DNA of 44,924 bases from a virus, in IMG/VR virus record IMGVR_UViG_3300023178_002130, positions 1 to 44,924 of that record; one strand, given 5' to 3'. How positions within the stretch are numbered: the first letter of the stretch is position 1; every line of letters begins with the position of its first letter. The notes beneath the pieces were generated by a model, which saw only the letters and a list, made by a program, of their open reading frames with translations, was not told the origin of the DNA and searched no databases. The position numbers and the translations under genes were made by a program. Shown here piece by piece: positions 1 through 8,158 of the stretch.

Positions 1-3000
1 CAAGCCCATAACCTAAGTCGTTAACTTGTGTAAAGTCGTTACCTAGCTGAGATCTGTTACCCGCTGTTTGAAGTGTTATAGCATAGCCGCCGCCTGGTAT
101 AGGTAGTTCAACTTCATCCCAACCTATGTTAATATCTGGGTTTGCGTCACTTACTGGTCCAGAAGTTGAGTCAAGTATTAATCTTGCTGTTGGAGCAAGT
201 AATGCACCACCGTCATTGTAATCAGTAACATCGTTTACCTGATATCTAATACCATTAATATAAAATGGGCAAGGTGTTTGCGGCTTTCTAATAGACAAAC
301 CGCTTCCTGGGTCTGCTGTAACTAATAGCTCAAATCCGTTAGCTTCAACACTTGTAACTTTAACTGGAGTGTTAGCACAGAACGCATCAACTAGCATCCC
401 GCCTCTAAATGCTTGTCTATTAAGTGATTGCGAGAAACTTGACCCTGTTTGAATATATGGTGATTTAGTAAGAATTTGTCCTTCTGGATCTAGCACACAC
501 ATAAATCCGCCATGACCTTGAACAGTCATATTACGTAGGATAGTAGCATCATTCATTAAGAAAGCATCTAGTGCTGTTGATCGTTTTGCTGGGTTCCAGT
601 CATTGTTTGGACTTTCGTCGTTACCCCATTTAATCAATTCAACAATATCATACACTAAGTTACCATTGCCAGCGACATCTGCACCACCTGTCAAGTTTGT
701 ATTGATGTATTGAGTTGGATGATCTGAACCTTTAAAAGCTGCATAAAGTATGTTATTGTAAGCATTGTTTATAATTACATTTTGTATAACATCAGCCGCT
801 GATATAATACTTTGGTATCTTGGGGTTGCCTCATTTGTATAATTTAACCCATCGAAGAAAATACTACCTTGGATATGTAATGTATTAATGCTACCACCTG
901 CTCTTAAATCAGCAGCAATAGCGTCACATAAACTTCCTATTGTTCTTCTATATCTGTCTCTAGCCTGATCGTCCCATACAACACCTGCATATCCTGTATA
1001 TCCTGGTTGTCCTTGGTTACTTTGATCTTTTGAAAAATCAAGGAATGCAATAACTTCTGCAATTACAAATTCTTTGTTCTTTTCAATTAAAACAGCTGCA
1101 TCTACATACTGTCCTGGATTTGTAATAGCAAGGTTGCCGCCATTGTCTACGTTTTTTGGTAAATTGGGGTTGTATAGATAATGTCTACCAAAATATCCAT
1201 CTGTTTCTCCTGTAAGCGGATTAATATATGCTTCACCGTCTACTGGTAAGTTAGGATCTGCTACACCTGTGACACTATCACTGTCACCTGTTAAGCCGTC
1301 AAATTCTTTATCTCTATAAAAATATGTTCCAGACCATGGTGATTGAGAAACTTCATCTTTTGGACGAATAATAACTCGTCTAAATTCATCACCAACTAGT
1401 GATACGTTTGCAGGAACTCTAATTGGATAGTCTTCAAAATACTGTCCTGTTTCTATTCTAATAGTGATTTGTCTATTGTTAACAATGTTGCCCATTTCCA
1501 GTTTTTCACCTATTGTGAATTCTACTGGTGTAAGCAATTCTAGTTCTGCTAAATCGTCAGTAGATCCTGGATTGTTAATGTTATCATCGCCTGTAAAATA
1601 TCTAATAATTTTACCAATAGCCCCAGATGTCTTACCTCTAATAACTTTACCTACTCGTAGATCTCTGTTTTGTGGATCGCCTTGGTCAACTTTACCTTGG
1701 CTTATTCCGTTAACACTGTTACTAAAAAATAGTTCGTATCTGTTACCGGTCTGCGGAGTCTCTGCAGAGAACACACCATTCAAAACAATATCTCTTTGTA
1801 TTGCCATATTACCTGATATGCCAGTTACTGAAGCTGCGTCATCGCTGTCTGGCTGGTTAGAACCAAATGTAATCAATTCTTGTGTGTAAATTGTTTGCGA
1901 AGGAGTTACAGGTGTATTTGTAATAATACTTGCTGTAATAGTCCTTGCTTGCTCTAATAAATGTGCATAAACAGTTTTTAGTAGACCATTTTGTGACCTA
2001 CCATATTCGTCATTATAAAACTCTACACCAACCCTTGTAGATAGTGCTGATGCAAGTGTACCTGCTACGTGATCTAACAGTGCTGCATCCAATGCTATGC
2101 TCAAATCAAGTTCAAGAGCTCTATCATTTACAACTCTATCTGTCCAGTTGACTGTAGTTGTTCCAACAGTAGTTGTAGCTTTATTTTCTATTTGTTCATT
2201 TTTCCATGCTATAACTTCAGCAATAATAAAGTTTTTGTTAGCATCAACAAGTGACTTAGTGTTACCTCTACTATCAAGACCTGCACCTGTTGCATAGCCT
2301 CGTTGTGTAACTTGTGAAAGTTCTACAACAGCGGGATCGCCTTCGTTTATTACTCGTGATGTAAATATGTCCTGCATATAAGGACCAGGTTCAAATGGTG
2401 AAGCAATTTGTATCTGCTCTGCCTTACGTGCTGCTGCGCCTATTGTTCTATACGCATATGCTAGTGAACTACCTTCCTTACCTGGAGGAGCAACATTTTG
2501 TGCATCATTACCTACAACACTAACAAATATATTTGCACTTGATTCTGTTGATTGGCTATCTACATATAACTTTGATACAGCCTGTAAGTCTGCAATACCA
2601 TTTGGAGTTCCTGCTCCTGCTAAATCACCTGGATGGTCATGGAGTGTAAGCGGACCCTCCATAGTATCGCCTTGTCTTCTTACAATGCTATCACGTGGCA
2701 TTACCTGATGGCTTAAGAAAAATCCTTCTAGGTCTTCGTTGAAGCCGCCGTCTGTAATACTCAAACCTGCCGAATCAGTTGTTGTTAATTTGTATCTTCT
2801 TCTATTTCTTTCTACAGAGTCATTTAGTAGTGCATCTTCTGGATTAGCAAAAAATCCAATATTATTTTCGTCCAAAATACCAAGATATACTACATCGCCA
2901 TTTTCTAAAGGACCATAAATTAGTTGATTGTTGTCGTCCAAGTCTGTGCTAGAAACTAGGGTGTCAGTTGCTGGATCAATTCTACTCCAATTTAATCCTG

Positions 3001-3700
3001 TACCTGAAGTATTAAAAATGTATGCTGCACCATCAGAACCTCTTGTCAATCCGTGTTGTGGTATAAGTGCTGTCCCAACACCAACCGCAGATGATAAACT
3101 TACTGTAAAGACTTTTGTATAACTTGATCCGTCAGCAGGCTCTGCTGGTACGTTAATTGTTTCTCCTGGATCTTGTCTACGGATGTAGTTTTTGTCAGCA
3201 AACTTCTTGTCAATAACTATATCATCGATAGAAAAAGATGTACCATGAGTATTGTTAAATCCAGTTACGTCATCTAGTTCAGTTCCTACATTTGCTATAG
3301 CAACGCCGGCGGCATTTAATGGACCACCTAATACTGGTTTAGCATCTGATTGTAATGTTATACTATTTAATTTTAGAATAATTTTGCCGTTAGTAGCAAC
3401 ACTTACATCAATAGTGTCTACATTGGCGGGATTCTCGTCGCTGTCAGAGCCTAGTTTTCTAATTTCAATTTCTGTGCCGTCTTGTGATACTATTGGCAAG
3501 TAAGCATCAACGCCGTCACCTTTAAATGGATTTAAACTGTCTGGTGTGTCAGCAAGCAATGTAAAGGTTATTTGTCCACCTTTACCTACTACAGCATATA
3601 TCTCTTGAAAGTTTTCGTTTACCTTACGAAACGATTCTCTAATACTATCACCGGTTCCGTCATTACCTTCAATGCCGATGTCTACTTCTTGTCTTGCCAT
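1..3700 (-). CDS. Large tail fibre/spike-like structural protein (3' part cut by window edge)
   Basis: An uninterrupted minus-strand frame of 1233 codons starts at 3700 and runs off the left edge, so the C-terminus is missing. The N-terminus begins MARQEVDIGIEGNDGTGDS and continues into a segment about fibres and NENF, a beginning I associate with baseplate or tail-fibre proteins of marine T4-like phages. Around residues 745-775 is a YPIRVPANVSLVGD-type stretch typical of pectin-lyase-like beta-helix tail spikes. The middle holds two similar blocks, each around a (E/K)FxIAEVIAxxxF/W motif, suggesting an internal duplication. The start lies one base after the stop of the IscA-like gene, so the two are probably co-transcribed late. 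A virion role is an inference from family resemblance; receptor binding is possible but not shown. Confidence 0.85.
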   Translation of the reverse strand, partial: MARQEVDIGIEGNDGTGDSIRESFRKVNENFQEIYAVVGKGGQITFTLLADTPDSLNPFKGDGVDAYLPIVSQDGTEIEIRKLGSDSDENPANVDTIDVSVATNGKIILKLNSITLQSDAKPVLGGPLNAAGVAIANVGTELDDVTGFNNTHGTSFSIDDIVIDKKFADKNYIRRQDPGETINVPAEPADGSSYTKVFTVSLSSAVGVGTALIPQHGLTRGSDGAAYIFNTSGTGLNWSRIDPATDTLVSSTDLDDNNQLIYGPLENGDVVYLGILDENNIGFFANPEDALLNDSVERNRRRYKLTTTDSAGLSITDGGFNEDLEGFFLSHQVMPRDSIVRRQGDTMEGPLTLHDHPGDLAGAGTPNGIADLQAVSKLYVDSQSTESSANIFVSVVGNDAQNVAPPGKEGSSLAYAYRTIGAAARKAEQIQIASPFEPGPYMQDIFTSRVINEGDPAVVELSQVTQRGYATGAGLDSRGNTKSLVDANKNFIIAEVIAWKNEQIENKATTTVGTTTVNWTDRVVNDRALELDLSIALDAALLDHVAGTLASALSTRVGVEFYNDEYGRSQNGLLKTVYAHLLEQARTITASIITNTPVTPSQTIYTQELITFGSNQPDSDDAASVTGISGNMAIQRDIVLNGVFSAETPQTGNRYELFFSNSVNGISQGKVDQGDPQNRDLRVGKVIRGKTSGAIGKIIRYFTGDDNINNPGSTDDLAELELLTPVEFTIGEKLEMGNIVNNRQITIRIETGQYFEDYPIRVPANVSLVGDEFRRVIIRPKDEVSQSPWSGTYFYRDKEFDGLTGDSDSVTGVADPNLPVDGEAYINPLTGETDGYFGRHYLYNPNLPKNVDNGGNLAITNPGQYVDAAVLIEKNKEFVIAEVIAFLDFSKDQSNQGQPGYTGYAGVVWDDQARDRYRRTIGSLCDAIAADLRAGGSINTLHIQGSIFFDGLNYTNEATPRYQSIISAADVIQNVIINNAYNNILYAAFKGSDHPTQYINTNLTGGADVAGNGNLVYDIVELIKWGNDESPNNDWNPAKRSTALDAFLMNDATILRNMTVQGHGGFMCVLDPEGQILTKSPYIQTGSSFSQSLNRQAFRGGMLVDAFCANTPVKVTSVEANGFELLVTADPGSGLSIRKPQTPCPFYINGIRYQVNDVTDYNDGGALLAPTARLILDSTSGPVSDANPDINIGWDEVELPIPGGGYAITLQTAGNRSQLGNDFTQVNDLGYGL

Positions 3701-3701
3701 T

Positions 3702-4076
3702 TTATTTTAGCTCCAAAATTTGTATATTGTCTTCTATGTTATCATTAAAATTAACGCTTACGCCGCATCCGCAACTACTTTGAGCGTTAGGATTATTAAT
3801 AACAAATTGGGTCTGGAATACATCTTTAGAATAATCTACTTCACTTCCAAATAGATACATTAAACTAGTTGCATCTACTACTAGATTTCCATTATTTGTA
3901 GGTATTATTTCGTCATTTACACCTACGTCTTCCTTATTGACCATGCTCCACTCGTATTCAAATCCTGCACAACCGCCTCCTTTCAGTCCTAAATGCACGG
4001 CAAAGTGTTTTGGCTCTACATTGCATAGTTCATCTATTTTTTCTTTGGCTGATTTAGTAAGATTTAATACAAACAT
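3702..4076 (-). CDS. IscA/HesB-type iron-sulfur cluster carrier
   Basis: This 124-residue protein has the A-type carrier layout: a GGGCAGFEYEW segment with Cys36, and a C-terminal SCGCG with Cys102 and Cys104. These are the three cysteines that bind the Fe-S cluster or iron in IscA, SufA and HesB. Length is normal for the family. The frame is open for a further 32 codons upstream, but the start at 4076 is preferred: it has an AAAGGAGT ribosome site (4082-4089) and gives the usual family N-terminus. A late-type box GATAAATA lies at 4093-4100. It is followed after one base by the giant tail gene. HesB-like genes are known in marine T4-like phages; a role in loading clusters or in virion assembly is inference. 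Confidence 0.92.
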   Translation of the reverse strand: MFVLNLTKSAKEKIDELCNVEPKHFAVHLGLKGGGCAGFEYEWSMVNKEDVGVNDEIIPTNNGNLVVDATSLMYLFGSEVDYSKDVFQTQFVINNPNAQSSCGCGVSVNFNDNIEDNIQILELK

Positions 4077-4092
4077 CTGTACTCCTTTAATA

Positions 4093-4100
4093 TATTTATC
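4093..4100 (-). promoter_or_regulatory. T4-late-like promoter box, IscA/tail operon
   Basis: On the minus strand this reads GATAAATA, matching the T4 late -10 box TATAAATA at 7 of 8 positions. It is followed by AT-rich sequence, AAGGAGT and the ATG at 4076. Confidence 0.5.
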
Positions 4101-4123
4101 GATAAGTTTTATAATCCTAATGT

Positions 4124-4131
4124 AATAAATA
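4124..4131 (+). promoter_or_regulatory. T4-late-like promoter box, plus strand
   Basis: AATAAATA ends six bases before the plus-strand ATG at 4137 and is divergent from the minus-strand late box at 4093-4100. That gives a 60-base divergent promoter region. No clear ribosome site separates it from the ATG. Confidence 0.35.
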
Positions 4132-4136
4132 TAATT

Positions 4137-4424
4137 ATGTTCATAAAAGAATTTGTTGTACAAACAAGACATGTGAGAACGTCAAAATTAGGTCGTACGC
4201 ACCCTTACACACGTAATAAGACCTATGTATTGCTAAGATGTGATAACTGTGATAACGAGTTTGAAAGACCTAGAGGCAAGATGGATGCCAAGCGGTTAAG
4301 CAACAATTATTTTCATGTGTGTAATGATTGTGATAGCAAAAAATTTGCACAAAAAAAGGGAGTAGAACAAAAACAGAAATGGAAATTTTCTGCTAGTTCT
4401 GATCTCCCTATTAGTAAACTTTAG
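4137..4424 (+). CDS. Small zinc-ribbon-like protein
   Basis: The 95-residue product has two CxxC pairs (CDNC and CNDC) about 25 residues apart, the pattern of a small zinc ribbon or HNH-associated finger. It is rich in Lys and Arg, so nucleic-acid binding is likely. It is one of the few plus-strand genes and is divergent from the IscA-like gene. Its stop overlaps the stop of the opposing gene by three bases (4422-4424 versus 4421-4423). There is no strong Shine-Dalgarno, only a late-type box just before the ATG. Specific function unknown. Confidence 0.7.
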   Translation: MFIKEFVVQTRHVRTSKLGRTHPYTRNKTYVLLRCDNCDNEFERPRGKMDAKRLSNNYFHVCNDCDSKKFAQKKGVEQKQKWKFSASSDLPISKL

Positions 4425-4672
4425 TCTACGTAACTTGCATTAACATAGCAACAACTAGGACCGTCTTCGTGATCTAATCCTTCTTTTGCATGTTCAAATA
4501 CAGTTTGGCACCAGTCATCTCTATCATAAGTGCTTACAACATCAACTATTGAGATAGTTTGTCCTGTTTCTACTTTAGTAATAGTAACATTATACAGTTC
4601 TTTAGTAACACCTTCAGATACTTCTCTTGTATTTTCAGATGTTTCAACAGTCAATATATACTCTCTAGACAT
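4421..4672 (-). CDS. Hypothetical small acidic protein
   Basis: An 83-residue protein that I do not recognise. It is acidic and beta-rich in appearance (alternating V/T/E residues), with a C-terminal CC pair and no membrane segment. The ATG at 4672 follows GAAGATTAATAA, in which the upstream gene's stop lies, so translation is probably coupled to the small membrane protein before it. Confidence 0.65.
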   Translation of the reverse strand: MSREYILTVETSENTREVSEGVTKELYNVTITKVETGQTISIVDVVSTYDRDDWCQTVFEHAKEGLDHEDGPSCCYVNASYVD

Positions 4673-4675
4673 TTA

Positions 4676-4840
4676 TTAATCTTCTTTTTTGTAGATAGTC
4701 CATGCACCGTATGCAATAGCACCGTATGCAACTAAACTAGCAATTGGTTTGAAGATAAGAAATGCTACACCTGCACCAATAAGTACAGCGCCATCAAGCG
4801 AAGTTCTTTCGCCTAGTCTGTCTATAATCCATTTTTTCAT
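4676..4840 (-). CDS. Small membrane protein, 54 aa
   Basis: Starts MKKWIIDRLGERTSLDG. One strongly hydrophobic segment (about residues 18-48, AVLIGAGVAFLIF then ASLVAYGAIAYG) could be one long or two short membrane spans, ending in a charged YKKED tail. The ATG shares a base with the stop of the upstream 51-aa gene (TAATG), and the next gene follows after three bases. Intact frame, coding-like codon use and coupling on both sides support it. Function unknown. Confidence 0.7.
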   Translation of the reverse strand: MKKWIIDRLGERTSLDGAVLIGAGVAFLIFKPIASLVAYGAIAYGAWTIYKKED

Positions 4841-4995
4841 TAGAACTTATATCCTCCTGGTCTAGTATTTTCAGTTGTTTTCATCGACCTTTTTTCTTCA
4901 GGTAGTTTTTGCTCGGGCTTTAGTTTAATAGGTTGAAAAGGTTTCTTATCTATTCTAAGTCCGTCAATCTTTTTTAGTTTTAAACTTTCTACCAT
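4840..4995 (-). CDS. Small basic, proline-rich protein, 51 aa
   Basis: The frame extends to 5034, but the ATG at 4995 (MVESLKLKKIDG) is chosen: AGGAG sits nine bases upstream and a late-type box CATAAATAC lies before that. The product is Lys/Pro-rich with no hydrophobic segment and is probably disordered. First gene of a coupled trio with the small membrane protein and the 83-aa protein. Function unknown. Confidence 0.6.
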   Translation of the reverse strand: MVESLKLKKIDGLRIDKKPFQPIKLKPEQKLPEEKRSMKTTENTRPGGYKF

Positions 4996-5014
4996 AATTA
5001 GTCTCCTATATAGA

Positions 5015-5022
5015 GTATTTAT
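5015..5022 (-). promoter_or_regulatory. T4-late-like promoter box
   Basis: Minus-strand CATAAATACTCTATATAGGAG: the ATAAATAC box is followed at about the right distance by a leader holding the AGGAG site of the gene starting at 4995. The same ATAAATACTCTATATA string recurs at 41145-41160. Confidence 0.6.
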
Positions 5023-5061
5023 GTAAATATACAAGCAAATATTTTATTATGGAGAATAATT

Positions 5062-5304
5062 ATGTTTAATTGGTTACGCAATCTTTTTTCATCTGCACAG
5101 CCAGAGCCAGTAGCAAAGCCTGCTCCTGCGCCTGCACCAAAGAAAGCAGAAGCTAAAAAGACTACTGTCAAAAAAGCAGACTTAGCAAAAATGACTAAAG
5201 AAAAACTTGAAGCATTTGCAAAAGAAAATTATAAAGTCGATATTGATAGAAGAAAGAAAAAAGCAGACCTAGTTGACGAAGTATTTAAACTTTCTAAGAA
5301 GTAA
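5062..5304 (+). CDS. Rho-N/SAP-like small DNA-binding protein
   Basis: 80 residues. An amphipathic MFNWLRNLFSS start, a Pro/Ala-rich linker (residues 14-27), a Lys-rich linker, then about residues 40-78 resembling the Rho N-terminal or SAP-type helical domain (LAKMTKEKLEAFAKENY, then DLVDEVFKL). Such domains bind nucleic acid. The ribosome site GGAG lies eight bases before the ATG. It is a lone plus-strand gene and converges, with an 11-base overlap, on the gene at 5294-5587. A probable terminator lies beyond its stop, inside that gene. Confidence 0.75.
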   Translation: MFNWLRNLFSSAQPEPVAKPAPAPAPKKAEAKKTTVKKADLAKMTKEKLEAFAKENYKVDIDRRKKKADLVDEVFKLSKK

Positions 5305-5587
5305 TATTTCTAACACTTAGTCTTTCGATAGCAGACTCACAGCGAGCCAGCTTACGCTCTAATACAGTGATAGCGGCTCGCTGTTTTCTTGACTGTTCTT
5401 CCAAACTACGAACATACTGTAAAGTAGGAAGTTCTTGAGTTGAGCCATCTTCTCCCAGCAACACCATAGTATCTACACCTTGGGCTTTTAACCCGCCCGT
5501 TACACGATTAGGATTTTTTGTAGATTCGCTAGATGATGATTGGGTCTGGGCCGGATTTCTTCCGTACATTTTGTTTAAATAGCTCAT
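5294..5587 (-). CDS. Hypothetical protein with C-terminal coiled coil
   Basis: 97 residues. A Ser/Gln/Asn-rich, probably disordered N-terminus (to about 30), a short beta-like middle (TMVLLGEDGSTQELPTLQ), then a heptad-rich helix from about residue 58 to 92 with Leu/Ile spacing that suggests a coiled coil. The middle and coil recall small phage structural or chaperone proteins, but I do not recognise a family. CGGAG lies nine bases before the ATG and a GTAAATAC box precedes it, so late expression is likely. Confidence 0.7.
   Translation of the reverse strand: MSYLNKMYGRNPAQTQSSSSESTKNPNRVTGGLKAQGVDTMVLLGEDGSTQELPTLQYVRSLEEQSRKQRAAITVLERKLARCESAIERLSVRNITS
5339..5390 (+). terminator. Probable intrinsic terminator of the plus-strand Rho-N-like gene
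   Basis: Perfect 10-base inverted repeat ACAGCGAGCC (5339-5348) / GGCTCGCTGT (5375-5384) with a 26-base loop, followed by TTTTCTT. It lies 35 bases past the stop of the plus-strand gene and wholly inside the coding region of the opposing gene. The long loop lowers confidence. Confidence 0.45.
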
Positions 5588-5603
5588 TGTTTATCTCCGT
5601 ACT

Positions 5604-5611
5604 GTATTTAC
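5604..5611 (-). promoter_or_regulatory. T4-late-like promoter box
   Basis: Minus-strand GTAAATAC lies 17 bases before the ATG at 5587, with CGGAG between them. The TAA stop of the upstream oxygenase gene is inside the box. Confidence 0.4.
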
Positions 5612-6321
5612 TCTGCTTGCTCATAGAATTGTGAACGTCTTGGATCATGCTCATATGTTGCATTTGAAGTATAGTAGAATAGTATTAAACTATCTCTAGT
5701 TATTGTTTTTGGACATTCTATAGGTTCGGGATGCCCATGAACTAAATCATAACCATAGTCCCAAAAAATTAATCTATTAGGCTTTGGTGCAATTTTTTTA
5801 ACACATTCTGTTCTTTCATTGTTCCAAAATTCTAAATGTCCATTCCACTCTTCTTTCCAATCTTTGTTAAGATAGAGTATGGCATTCTTTTGTCTATTTA
5901 ATTTAAGACCGTTATTCCAATTAAAGTCTGTATGTAATCCTAATGATGTATTTCTGCTACTTCTACAAAACCCACCGCCTAAGAAGTGAGGATCTGGAAC
6001 AAGAGATTCTGTACCAGTACAAACTTCTAACCAATCTACAAACAATTTACTGTTAAAACTATTTGCAAGGGTTTGTAGTAAAGGCGCCTCAGCAAAGTTT
6101 CTACATTCTCTTCGTTCGCTATACTGATTAGCAAAAATTTTATAGCGTTCTTCCGGGATATCTTCAAATGAATTTATAATAGTATTGTACAACCATGGTG
6201 GCAAAAAGTTGTCTATCATATAAAATGGAGTAGGCTCACCTTTTGCATATTCTGCAAAAATTGTTTCTGGATTGTAAGTTGTACTTAGATCTTGGAAAAA
6301 ATTATATATTTGTTCATGCAT
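5608..6321 (-). CDS. 2OG-Fe(II) oxygenase (prolyl-4-hydroxylase-like)
   Basis: 237 residues with the double-stranded beta-helix signature of Fe(II)/2-oxoglutarate dioxygenases: HTD (His130, Asp132), a distal VHGHP (His195 or His197) and ITRDS with Arg209 as the 2-oxoglutarate ligand. The AILYLN and RLIFWDYG strands fit a prolyl-4-hydroxylase-like subfamily. Such enzymes hydroxylate proteins or nucleobases; the phage substrate is unknown. It is one of four such genes in the window. An ATAAATAG box overlaps the stop of the upstream uvsE gene just before the ATG at 6321, leaving a very short leader. Confidence 0.85.
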   Translation of the reverse strand: MHEQIYNFFQDLSTTYNPETIFAEYAKGEPTPFYMIDNFLPPWLYNTIINSFEDIPEERYKIFANQYSERRECRNFAEAPLLQTLANSFNSKLFVDWLEVCTGTESLVPDPHFLGGGFCRSSRNTSLGLHTDFNWNNGLKLNRQKNAILYLNKDWKEEWNGHLEFWNNERTECVKKIAPKPNRLIFWDYGYDLVHGHPEPIECPKTITRDSLILFYYTSNATYEHDPRRSQFYEQAE

Positions 6322-6325
6322 AAAA

Positions 6326-6333
6326 CTATTTAT
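6326..6333 (-). promoter_or_regulatory. T4-late-like promoter box
   Basis: Minus-strand GCATAAATAG ends only five bases before the ATG at 6321 and contains the TAA stop of uvsE. A transcript from it would be nearly leaderless. Confidence 0.35.
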
Positions 6334-7439
6334 GCATATATTTTTCCTGCGAAGTCTTTTGCCATTGAGTTATAATCTTCTGTTGCTAGACCATATTTGT
6401 ATAGGTCAATACTAGCAAGATTCTTAGACTTAGACTCGACCATAATGTCTGCGTAATCTAAAAATTCTAATGCCCAGTCGTTAACAGCATTATTCCACAT
6501 AAAGTCAGAATGTGCTCTAAGTTTTTGCTTCTTAAAGCCTTGCTCTAATAGCGAATCCATATTAGGTAAAGAGTTATCATCATGGTCTACTAGTAGATCT
6601 TCGCGTGAAACTGAGTAATGAATAACAGGTCTTACTCCACGCCAACTGTCAACTATACGTAAAAATCTATCGTCGGTGGGCGATATGTATTCTCCACTAG
6701 CAACCCAGTGGTGGTGTATGTCCAATACGAGAGCGACATGCTTTTCAAGTTCGAGGCTTGCGTCAATGCCCCAAGACATTTCGTCGTTTTCGATTGTGAT
6801 TGCGTTTCGCGCTTCTGGCGAGAGTCTCGGTAAGACGTCGATGATGCCTTGTGGACCTTTTCGACCCGATATGTGTACGTTGCATTTAAAGTCTTGGAAG
6901 GTGCGGCCGTATCCCATCCAGCGCAAGACATCGGTGTGATATTCAAATTCTTCTATGCTCCTCTCAACAATTTCCGGATTATCCGAGGCAAGTACAGTAA
7001 ATTGTCCCGGATGCATTGATAGTCGGACGTCAAGGGCTCTTGCGGTTTCTCCAACTTTTGCGAATTCTTTTTCACAGTATGCAACCACATCCGGCTTGCG
7101 CCAAAAATAACACCAAGTAGGCTCGGTATAAACAGGAAGTACATCACTACCCAATCTGACCATTCTAAGTTGAGGGGGAAGACTTCCAACATATTCAATC
7201 AACCTTCTGTATGACGCTATGTTGTGGACCATAATGTCCCACAAGCGTTCTTCAGCAACATCACGTGTTTGCCTATTGAGCCACGCAACTGTTGTGCTAC
7301 GAGTATTTAGTGGTCGCTGTATCTCCTCAAGCAATTTCTTCTTCTGTGTTTGATCAGGATACATGTATTTGCATGCAAAACCTATGCGTTTTTGTTGTGC
7401 TTTCAAAAAGTCACCTGCTGTTGTAAATTTTAAATCCAT
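6330..7439 (-). CDS. uvsE: UV-damage endonuclease UvsE/UVDE
   Basis: 369-residue TIM-barrel nuclease that nicks DNA 5' of UV photoproducts using metal ions, starting an alternative excision repair. Family segments are clear: MHPGQFTVLAS, NVHISGRKG, TIENDEMSW, LVLDIHHHW and HYSVSRED followed by AHSDFMW. The His, Glu and Asp residues in these segments are the metal ligands. The ATG at 7439 is chosen because it overlaps the stop of the upstream gene (TAATG) and gives MDLKF; an eight-residue upstream extension would lie inside that gene. Fits a phage exposed to surface sunlight. Confidence 0.95.
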   Translation of the reverse strand: MDLKFTTAGDFLKAQQKRIGFACKYMYPDQTQKKKLLEEIQRPLNTRSTTVAWLNRQTRDVAEERLWDIMVHNIASYRRLIEYVGSLPPQLRMVRLGSDVLPVYTEPTWCYFWRKPDVVAYCEKEFAKVGETARALDVRLSMHPGQFTVLASDNPEIVERSIEEFEYHTDVLRWMGYGRTFQDFKCNVHISGRKGPQGIIDVLPRLSPEARNAITIENDEMSWGIDASLELEKHVALVLDIHHHWVASGEYISPTDDRFLRIVDSWRGVRPVIHYSVSREDLLVDHDDNSLPNMDSLLEQGFKKQKLRAHSDFMWNNAVNDWALEFLDYADIMVESKSKNLASIDLYKYGLATEDYNSMAKDFAGKIYA

Positions 7440-8158
7440 TATATTTCTTCTAGTAATTGCCACGTTTCTTTATAATCTTTAACATTATAACACATACCTA
7501 AGTCACTGTCAATGATCTGTTTTTTAAGAGGATAATCATTTCCTGCTTTATCCATCCTATCACCAAAAAAGTGTAATTCATCATTTATATCAAAGTCGTG
7601 TAGTATTTGACTTTTATCACTACCCTTGAGTCCAATATCAATACCTGTTTCTCCTCCAGGTCTTGCTTCTAACTCTGGAAAGAGCAAATTAAACTTTCCA
7701 GCTATTTTATTTCTTTCGTTATGTTCGAGATCATATTTTACATACAATTTGCGTTCGCCCAGTGTAGCATTGCGCCCAACTACGCTGTAATTTGTCATTC
7801 CGTGTCTATGTTCAAAATGTAGCCCAGTTCTTAACGGAAAAGCACTACTAGTGAGCTCAATCGACAACCATTCGTGTGCATCTTCTGGTAATGTCCATTC
7901 GGAGTGTTTAATATTAACTTTGCCTTCCCAAACATCATTACCGTTACATTGATAAACACGTTTGCACAAGTTATAAGTTGGTTCTGTAATCTGTTCTATA
8001 GTTTTAGGTTTATCACTACCTGTTACAAGATATACGTCATTGACCATAGAGAACGCATTAAAGAATGCTCTAAAGTCATAGTCCATTCTACCTCTGCTAG
8101 GAGTCAATGTTCCGTCTACATCAAATATATATTTTATCGCCAATTTTCTACTACCCAT
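7439..8158 (-). CDS. Eukaryotic-type phosphomannomutase-like HAD phosphatase
   Basis: 239 residues of the HAD IIB/PMM family. FDVDGTLTPSRG (Asp13, Asp15) is the nucleophile loop, YSVVGRNA and DIGLKGSDKSQIL are the cap and substrate-binding segments, and FFGDRMDKAGNDYPL carries the acidic metal site. PMM converts mannose-6-phosphate to mannose-1-phosphate, which feeds GDP-sugar synthesis. The start at 8158 gives the usual N-terminus and overlaps the glycosyltransferase gene by 25 bases; a TTG six codons on is the alternative. Its place between a glycosyltransferase and a repair gene suggests sugar metabolism, perhaps capsid or surface glycans, but this is inference. Confidence 0.85.
   Translation of the reverse strand: MGSRKLAIKYIFDVDGTLTPSRGRMDYDFRAFFNAFSMVNDVYLVTGSDKPKTIEQITEPTYNLCKRVYQCNGNDVWEGKVNIKHSEWTLPEDAHEWLSIELTSSAFPLRTGLHFEHRHGMTNYSVVGRNATLGERKLYVKYDLEHNERNKIAGKFNLLFPELEARPGGETGIDIGLKGSDKSQILHDFDINDELHFFGDRMDKAGNDYPLKKQIIDSDLGMCYNVKDYKETWQLLEEI

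Noticed and set aside
1464-3503. Several plus-strand frames of 60-140 codons opposite the tail gene.
   Set aside because: They are antisense shadows of one continuous minus-strand coding frame, with Ser/Thr/Leu-rich composition and no ribosome sites.
6653-7198. Other frames inside uvsE on both strands.
   Set aside because: The uvsE reading frame has clear family motifs throughout; the others have none.
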